A stretch of 9,158 nt of DNA from Clostridiales bacterium (lineage in GTDB: Bacteria; Bacillota; Clostridia; Oscillospirales; Ruminococcaceae). This document shows positions 5,166-9,158 of this stretch, in pieces. Location: the NCBI GenBank assembly GCA_029007575.1, contig JAQXIB010000021.1:1-9158 (forward strand), given 5' to 3'. The translations under genes were made by a program, and so were the position numbers. The notes beneath the pieces were generated by a model. That model was given only the letters and a program-made list of their open reading frames with translations, ran no database searches and was not told the origin of the DNA. Position 1 is the first letter of the stretch. Every line of letters begins with the position of its first letter.

Positions 5166-6878
5166 TCAGTGCGCACGAATATAACGAATTAATTCTTCCG
5201 AAAAATCAATTTTTTTCAGCGGTGTCATGATATAATATCCGTCGCAGTTTTCAGCAATGCGGTCAATAATCATCCTGCTGTATTGCAGGCAAATCTGTTT
5301 CGCAGCTTCACCGGTTTTGTTTTCCAGTTGTGTAATGACCTGCTCCGGGATCTCGATACCCGGCACCTCATTGTTTAAAAACAGGGCGTTTCGATATCCT
5401 GCCAGCGGCATAATGCCCGCCATCACCGGACAATCCAGCGTTTTTTTCGCCAACCGATAATTTTCAATATTCTGCTCCGAAAAAAGCGGCTGTGTAAAAA
5501 AGCAGTTTGCACCGTTCCGAATTTTTTCTTTGGCCCGGTTCAATTCAGCCGCGAAATTTACCGAGCTGGTATTCAGCGCGGCACAAATATAATAAGGGAC
5601 ATCCGCAAAAGCCTCCGCATTCAGTTCACGAATGAAACGAATCAGTTGATAGGAATTAAAGCCAAACACATTTTTGGCAAAGTCCCTGTCCGTTTGTGAA
5701 ATAGGGTCTCCGGTAATGGCTAAAATATGCCGGATGCCTTCGATACTACCCGCGATCAAGTCCCCTTTTATCGCAATTTGATTGCGATCCCGACAGCAAA
5801 CATGCGGTATCACGGAGATTTCCGCCTCACGCTGTATTTTGGCCGCGATCATCATACTGTTTGCGCGCGTTTTTGCAAGCGGCGAATCCGGAATCGTCAC
5901 AAAATCAGCGCCCGCCCGCTTTGCGATATGAGCCGCCTCCACGACAAATCCGGTATCGGTATCCACAGGGGCACCGATCTCAACCGCGATCACCGGACGA
6001 TTGCTTTTCGGGGACAAGGCGGTTTGTGCCACCGTACGTTCGACTGCCGGACGCGCTGCTTTTTCTATACTGCGGTCATTGGAACGTATTCTGTCAACGG
6101 TTTCTTTGATGTGTCGCGGCGTCGTTCCGCAGCATCCGCCGATTGCCCGTACACCACAGCAATAAATATCATACAGCTTATCGGAAAAGTATGCCGGATT
6201 ATCCACATAAATCGTTCTGCCGTTGACCACTGACGGATATCCTGCGTTTGGCATGGCAATCACCGCGTATCGGTCGGTGTCTGCCTTTTCCATCAGGTGC
6301 AGCATATGAGCCGGTCCGCAGATGCAATTCAGCCCCACGTAATCCGCGCCCATCGAATCGGCTTTTCGGAATAACGATTGATAATATTCACCGGAACGGG
6401 TATAACCGTCCTGTGTTACCGCGAAAGAAGTAATGATGGTGGCGTTAGGGATCTTTTCCCTGATATACCGAACCGTCGGCTCTAATGGGTCAACCTCGGA
6501 AAGCGTTTCAAACAGAAAATGGTCGGCGCCCGCATTTAAAAATATTTTTGCAACGGTCAGGTAATCTACCGCAGCATGTTCCGATGCAATAGGGCCGATA
6601 TCTGCAAAAACATCTGCGGATTCCGAGGCCGCCGACATGGCAATATGATATCCGCTTTTCAATGTTTCACCGAGCCATTCGGGATCGGACATGGTAACGG
6701 GATTTGCGGCAAAGGTATTGGTCTTAATGGCATTTGCGCCGCTTGCGATGTATTCCCGATGTATCGCGCGCACTCTCTCCGGATGGCGTATATTCGCAGC
6801 TTCCGGATATTCCTCACTGCCGTACAGACCGGCGTAATAGGTTCCGAACGCACCGTCAAAGATAATGATATCTTTCAA
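5166..6878 (-). CDS. Bifunctional homocysteine S-methyltransferase / methylenetetrahydrofolate reductase (YitJ-like)
   Basis: This two-domain protein, about 570 aa from the TTG start, resembles B. subtilis YitJ. Residue numbers here follow the longer frame from ATG 6896 (subtract 6). The N-terminal homocysteine-binding domain (about 8-275) begins IIIFDGAFGTYYAG and carries the zinc cysteines: Cys191 in GLNC, and Cys255/Cys256 in GGCCGTTP. It moves a methyl group to homocysteine to give methionine. The C-terminal domain (about 300-576) is a flavin-dependent MTHFR: the Glu306 position in AVEIGAP, Asp397 in ILAITGDP (equivalent to the flavin-site LRGD of E. coli MetF), FFTQPLF (466-472) and GIMPLAGYRN (494-503). 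It would reduce methylene-THF to methyl-THF. TTG 6878 is preferred because TGGAGGA lies 6 bases upstream; ATG 6896 lies just ahead of that site. It is the first gene of a minus-strand pair with the corrinoid methyltransferase. No cobalamin-binding domain is present in this protein. Confidence 0.92.
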   Translation of the reverse strand: MKDIIIFDGAFGTYYAGLYGSEEYPEAANIRHPERVRAIHREYIASGANAIKTNTFAANPVTMSDPEWLGETLKSGYHIAMSAASESADVFADIGPIASEHAAVDYLTVAKIFLNAGADHFLFETLSEVDPLEPTVRYIREKIPNATIITSFAVTQDGYTRSGEYYQSLFRKADSMGADYVGLNCICGPAHMLHLMEKADTDRYAVIAMPNAGYPSVVNGRTIYVDNPAYFSDKLYDIYCCGVRAIGGCCGTTPRHIKETVDRIRSNDRSIEKAARPAVERTVAQTALSPKSNRPVIAVEIGAPVDTDTGFVVEAAHIAKRAGADFVTIPDSPLAKTRANSMMIAAKIQREAEISVIPHVCCRDRNQIAIKGDLIAGSIEGIRHILAITGDPISQTDRDFAKNVFGFNSYQLIRFIRELNAEAFADVPYYICAALNTSSVNFAAELNRAKEKIRNGANCFFTQPLFSEQNIENYRLAKKTLDCPVMAGIMPLAGYRNALFLNNEVPGIEIPEQVITQLENKTGEAAKQICLQYSRMIIDRIAENCDGYYIMTPLKKIDFSEELIRYIRAH

Positions 6879-6884
6879 ACATCT

Positions 6885-6891
6885 TCCTCCA
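6885..6891 (-). promoter_or_regulatory. Ribosome binding site deciding TTG start of Hcy-methyltransferase/MTHFR
   Basis: On the minus strand TGGAGGA ends 6 bases before TTG at 6878. The in-frame ATG at 6896 lies upstream of this site, so using it would translate the ribosome binding site itself as SGG. Confidence 0.7.
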
Positions 6892-6956
6892 GACATCAGA
6901 ATGAACTTCGATAAAATTTCGTTTTATTATCCAAACTTCACGCTTTGATTTTAGTC

Positions 6957-6984
6957 ATTTTATAGAATAACATTTTTTTGACAA
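6957..6984 (-). promoter_or_regulatory. Candidate sigma-A promoter for the minus-strand methionine/one-carbon operon
   Basis: Read on the minus strand, TTGTCA (6984-6979) is followed after 16 bases by TAAAAT (6962-6957), and an overlapping TATAAA offers an alternative -10. The leader to the TTG start would be about 70-75 bases. That is too short for an S-box riboswitch aptamer, and none of its motifs is visible. The assignment rests on consensus similarity only. Confidence 0.5.
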
Positions 6985-7021
6985 AAAGTAAAGCGTTGCA
7001 AACATCTTATTTTCCGGCTCC

Positions 7022-7050
7022 TTGCATGTTTTACAATACCGTGATACAAT
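7022..7050 (+). promoter_or_regulatory. Candidate sigma-A promoter for the nitroreductase gene
   Basis: TTGCAT (7022-7027) and TACAAT (7045-7050) are separated by exactly 17 bases, and the -10 is preceded by TGA. Transcription would start near 7057, giving a leader of about 45 bases to the ATG at 7101. It is divergent from the candidate promoter at 6957-6984; the two -35 boxes are about 40 bases apart, so a shared regulator between them is possible. Confidence 0.65.
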
Positions 7051-7100
7051 AAAAAAGCAATATCAATACTATAATCAAACGAAAAAGGACGGAGATCAGG

Positions 7101-7622
7101 ATGAACGAAGTGCTGAATAATATCAAAACCAGAAGAAGCATACGCAGCTTTACCGACCAAAAAATCCCCAAGGAAGCACTAGAGCAAATTGTGGAAGCCG
7201 GCCGATATGCGCCCAGTGCGATGAATCGCCAGCTTTGTCGTTTTACGGTCGTGCAAGATCCCGTTATGATCGAAAAGTTGGCTGCTGCAATCCGGAAGGA
7301 GTTGAATCGTGACAGCAGTTATAATTTCTATGCGCCGAATGTTATGCTGCTGGTATCCAACGAGCGCAGTAATCCGCACGGGATCGAAGACTGTGCCTGC
7401 GCGCTGGAAAATATCTTTTTAGCCGCGCACGCTCTGGGCATCGGCTCGGTATGGATCAATCAACTGAAAGGAATTTGCGACACGCCCGGTATTCGCGCCG
7501 TTTTAAATGAGATGCGCCTGCCGGAGGATCACATTGTGTTAGGCATGGCGGCGCTTGGATATCCGGCTGAACCTCCGAAAGAGGCAGTAAAACGCACCGA
7601 CGTTGTAGAATGGATTTTGTAG
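7101..7622 (+). CDS. Nitroreductase family NAD(P)H-dependent FMN oxidoreductase
   Basis: The 173-aa cytoplasmic flavoprotein belongs to the nitroreductase superfamily, whose members use FMN and NAD(P)H to reduce nitro groups, quinones or other small acceptors; the natural substrate cannot be read from sequence. FMN-binding landmarks: RRSIRSF (11-17), the phosphate/ring-contacting APSAMNRQ (38-45), the helix DCACALENIFLAAHALGIGS (97-116) followed by VWI, and the C-terminal GYPAEPP (153-159). The length is at the compact end of the family but complete. ATG 7101 has GGAG 6 bases upstream and a good promoter candidate ahead. It appears to be transcribed alone: a terminator begins 6 bases after the stop, and it converges on the DUF2461 gene with 20 bases between stop codons. 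Confidence 0.92.
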   Translation: MNEVLNNIKTRRSIRSFTDQKIPKEALEQIVEAGRYAPSAMNRQLCRFTVVQDPVMIEKLAAAIRKELNRDSSYNFYAPNVMLLVSNERSNPHGIEDCACALENIFLAAHALGIGSVWINQLKGICDTPGIRAVLNEMRLPEDHIVLGMAALGYPAEPPKEAVKRTDVVEWIL

Positions 7623-7627
7623 CTGTA

Positions 7628-7663
7628 AAAAAGGAGCTGTCGTCAATATGACAGCTCCTTTTT
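7628..7663. terminator. Bidirectional terminator overlapping the 3' end of the DUF2461 gene
   Basis: AAAAAGGAGCTGTC (7628-7641) is a perfect inverted repeat of 7650-7663 with an 8-base loop, and a T run follows the stem on each strand (TTTTT on plus, TTTTTT on minus). It serves the nitroreductase gene, whose stop is at 7622. On the minus strand the first arm encodes the last residues of the DUF2461 protein (KELS) and the loop contains its TGA stop, so the same hairpin can also end that transcript. Confidence 0.9.
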
Positions 7664-8326
7664 GGCGTTCTGCTCGGCACGGAGAAACATTTGATACATT
7701 GGAATTAACTGCTGAAATCCGTCCGCCAGCACTTGAGCCAATTCTTCCGAAAACAGCAGCTTGAAATCCTTGCTATTATGCATAAAATCCATGTTTTTTC
7801 GGTCAAGCCACAACCGCAATTCTTCCGGCTGCTCCGGATAACGGCTGCGCTTAAAGCAATCCCCCTCTAAAACAAAATGCTGTTGACGCTCATAGGCTTT
7901 TTTTGCCTTTTCAAAGGTTGGATCATGCTCCAAAATCATTTTCCGCAACGCTCCCATCACTCTGGGAGGAGCCTGCCAATAGCCGCAGCCGTAACGAAAG
8001 CCCATCGGGGAAAATTCCATGACAAAACCGCAGGGCGACTCATGCACTTTTTTATCTCTGGTAAATGCGCACCACATCACGTCGCGGTAGAGCGACTTGT
8101 CTTTGGTGAATCGGGTATCGCGATTGATACGGGATATCACGCGGGAAGGCGTAGTGATCAATTCCGGGTCGATTGAATGAATACAGGGTTCCAAACGTTC
8201 AGCAAGCTCGGTCAGCGGTACTTTTACATACTCGATATATTGCTTTCTGTGTTCCTGAAACCAGCTTCTGCTGTTTTGTATCCGGTTTTCCACCATAAAA
8301 TCCAGTGTTTCTTTGGTAATTGACAT
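7643..8326 (-). CDS. DUF2461 family protein
   Basis: This 227-aa soluble protein has the marks of the DUF2461 family, a conserved group with no established function. Recognisable segments: NSRSWFQEHRKQY near the N-terminus (18-30), the strongly conserved SRINRDTRFTKDKSLYRD (65-82), an aromatic/glycine core GFRYGCGYWQAPP (109-121) preceded by FVMEFSP, and a C-terminal helical half. No signal peptide or membrane segment is seen. ATG 8326 is supported by AAAGGAT 8 bases upstream. The final codons and the stop lie within a terminator hairpin shared with the convergent nitroreductase gene. Upstream on the same strand, 134 bases away, is a DAHP synthase gene with no obvious terminator between, so co-transcription is possible, but no functional link is evident. 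Confidence 0.88.
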   Translation of the reverse strand: MSITKETLDFMVENRIQNSRSWFQEHRKQYIEYVKVPLTELAERLEPCIHSIDPELITTPSRVISRINRDTRFTKDKSLYRDVMWCAFTRDKKVHESPCGFVMEFSPMGFRYGCGYWQAPPRVMGALRKMILEHDPTFEKAKKAYERQQHFVLEGDCFKRSRYPEQPEELRLWLDRKNMDFMHNSKDFKLLFSEELAQVLADGFQQLIPMYQMFLRAEQNAKKELSY

Positions 8327-8344
8327 GGCTGCGATCCTTTCTAT

Positions 8345-8464
8345 GTGTACAATATTTTTATCATTGCCTTGTTCGCATCCGCTGAAAAAGAGACGATAAC
8401 ACTGTCGGACTTTTATGACCGTAACGTTGAAGTAAAGCTCGCCGACCTCCTCTATACCGCTTAA
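8345..8464 (+). other. Unassigned open frame in the DAHP synthase-DUF2461 gap (doubtful)
   Basis: The 134 bases between the two minus-strand genes carry a plus-strand frame from GTG 8345 to TAA 8464, about 39 aa. It begins with a hydrophobic stretch (VYNIFIIALFASA) followed by a polar tail rich in Asp/Glu/Lys and ending LLYTA. No ribosome binding site is seen before the GTG and no family is recognised. It could be a fragment of a lost gene, a small peptide gene, or simply chance in a 3' untranslated region. Nothing else (terminator or strong promoter) was identified in this gap. Confidence 0.12.
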
Positions 8465-9158
8465 CAGCTCTCAGCAATACGATAAATTAAATGCTCGGTA
8501 TCATCCCATCCTAAGCAGGGATCGGTAATGGATTTGCCGTAAACACGATCCGTGCCGATCGGCTGACAGCCTTCCTCCAGATAACTTTCGATCATAACGC
8601 CTTTGACCAGTTTTCTCAAATCGGCATTATGCCGGCGGCTGTGTAGTATTTCGCTCACGATTTGGATTTGTTCCTTAAATTGTTTGTTGGAATTAGAATG
8701 ATTCGCGTCAATAATGGCGGCAGGATTTTTGAGTTCCAGCTTCTGATACATGTTCAGCAGGCGCATCATATCCTCATAATGATAATTCGGGATGCAGGTG
8801 CCGTATTTATCAACGCCGCCCCGCAGGATCACATGAGCAAGCTCGTTTCCGTCGGTAGTAACATCACAGCCGCGATAAATAAAGGTATGTGAATGTTGTG
8901 CCGCTATCACCGAATTGAGCATGACCGACAGATCGCCGCTGGTCGGATTTTTCATTCCGACCGGAATATCCATGCCGCTTGCCGTCAGGCGATGCTGCTG
9001 ATTCTCTACCGACCGCGCGCCGATAGCTTCATAGGATAACAAATCATCCAGATAACTCCGATTTTCCGGATAGAGCATCTCATCCGCCGCAGTCAGCCCG
9101 CTTTCCGAAATGGCACGGATGTGCATTTTGCGGATCGCAATGATTCCCGCCAACAGAT
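8461..9158 (-). CDS. Class I 3-deoxy-7-phosphoheptulonate (DAHP) synthase, partial (N-terminus beyond window)
   Basis: The last 231-232 residues of an AroF/AroG/AroH-type DAHP synthase are present. The enzyme condenses phosphoenolpyruvate with erythrose 4-phosphate at the entry of the shikimate pathway. Visible features, counting from the codon at 9153: GLTAADEM (19-26), IGARSVENQQHR (44-55; compare the GARTTESQ.HR of E. coli AroG), PVGMKNPTSG (64-73), VILRGG (108-113), IDANHSNSNKQFK (148-160) with metal-ligand His152, MIESYLEEG (187-195) with Glu189, and YGKSITDPCLGWDDTE (205-220) with Asp211. The frame stays open to the window edge, so the TTG at 9153 is not the start; about 110 N-terminal residues, with the PEP-site and feedback region, are missing. 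Because that part is absent, the regulatory amino acid cannot be inferred. The stop is at 8461-8463. Confidence 0.93.
   Translation of the reverse strand, partial: LLAGIIAIRKMHIRAISESGLTAADEMLYPENRSYLDDLLSYEAIGARSVENQQHRLTASGMDIPVGMKNPTSGDLSVMLNSVIAAQHSHTFIYRGCDVTTDGNELAHVILRGGVDKYGTCIPNYHYEDMMRLLNMYQKLELKNPAAIIDANHSNSNKQFKEQIQIVSEILHSRRHNADLRKLVKGVMIESYLEEGCQPIGTDRVYGKSITDPCLGWDDTEHLIYRIAESC

Noticed and set aside
5099..5176. 26-residue N-terminal extension of the AcsE-like protein
   Set aside because: It would overlap the end of the upstream gene, has no family resemblance, and ATG 5098 has a good ribosome binding site and gives the family length.
5727..6233. 168-codon plus-strand frame inside the Hcy-methyltransferase/MTHFR gene
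   Set aside because: Antisense shadow of a convincing two-domain enzyme; rich in Arg, His and Cys as expected from a reverse-strand reading.
6879..6960. S-box (SAM) riboswitch ahead of the methionine-type operon
   Set aside because: The leader after the candidate promoter is only about 70-80 bases and lacks the conserved aptamer motifs and a terminator hairpin.
1..9158. CRISPR arrays, tRNA/rRNA genes, insertion sequences, phage or defence genes
   Set aside because: No regularly spaced repeats, no cloverleaf or rRNA sequence recognised, and every substantial frame is accounted for by a metabolic or membrane protein family.

Overview
The window looks like ordinary chromosomal DNA from an anaerobic Firmicute, most likely a Clostridia lineage. 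The pointers are a Bacillus-type YdbS/YdbT membrane pair, strong GGAGG-type ribosome binding sites combined with TTG starts, a YitJ-type homocysteine methyltransferase/methylenetetrahydrofolate reductase fusion, and a stand-alone acetogen-type (AcsE-like) methyltetrahydrofolate:corrinoid methyltransferase. This placement rests on family resemblance read by eye; no database search was possible. I see no transposase, integrase, CRISPR array, tRNA or rRNA.

Layout. Bases 1-174 are non-coding and rich in inverted repeats. Bases 175-4162 hold a tight plus-strand operon: YdbS-like and YdbT-like bacterial PH-domain membrane proteins, then nicotinamidase (pncA) and nicotinate phosphoribosyltransferase (pncB). 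It ends at a 19-bp-stem bidirectional terminator (4180-4232). A minus-strand operon converges on this terminator: the homocysteine S-methyltransferase/MTHFR fusion (6878 down to 5166), then the AcsE-like methyltransferase (5098 down to 4310). A divergent intergenic region (6879-7100) carries candidate promoters for both directions. A plus-strand nitroreductase (7101-7622) converges with a minus-strand DUF2461 protein (8326-7643), and the two share a terminator that lies inside the DUF2461 3' coding end. The right edge holds the C-terminal two thirds of a class I (AroF/G/H-type) DAHP synthase on the minus strand, cut off by the window end.

How the genes work together. PncA and PncB form the two-step deamidating salvage route from nicotinamide to nicotinate mononucleotide. 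The minus-strand pair covers reduction of methylene-THF to methyl-THF, methyl transfer from methyl-THF to a corrinoid, and methylation of homocysteine, but no corrinoid protein is encoded here. The YdbS/YdbT pair is known in Bacillus as part of an envelope-stress regulon; why it would be co-transcribed with NAD salvage genes is unexplained.

The most interesting non-coding signal is a short palindrome-plus-tail motif present twice (98-131 and 4275-4305). The 17-base right part is identical, and one stem base pair differs by a compensatory change, which suggests a dispersed structured repeat. I found no convincing novel defence or mobile system.
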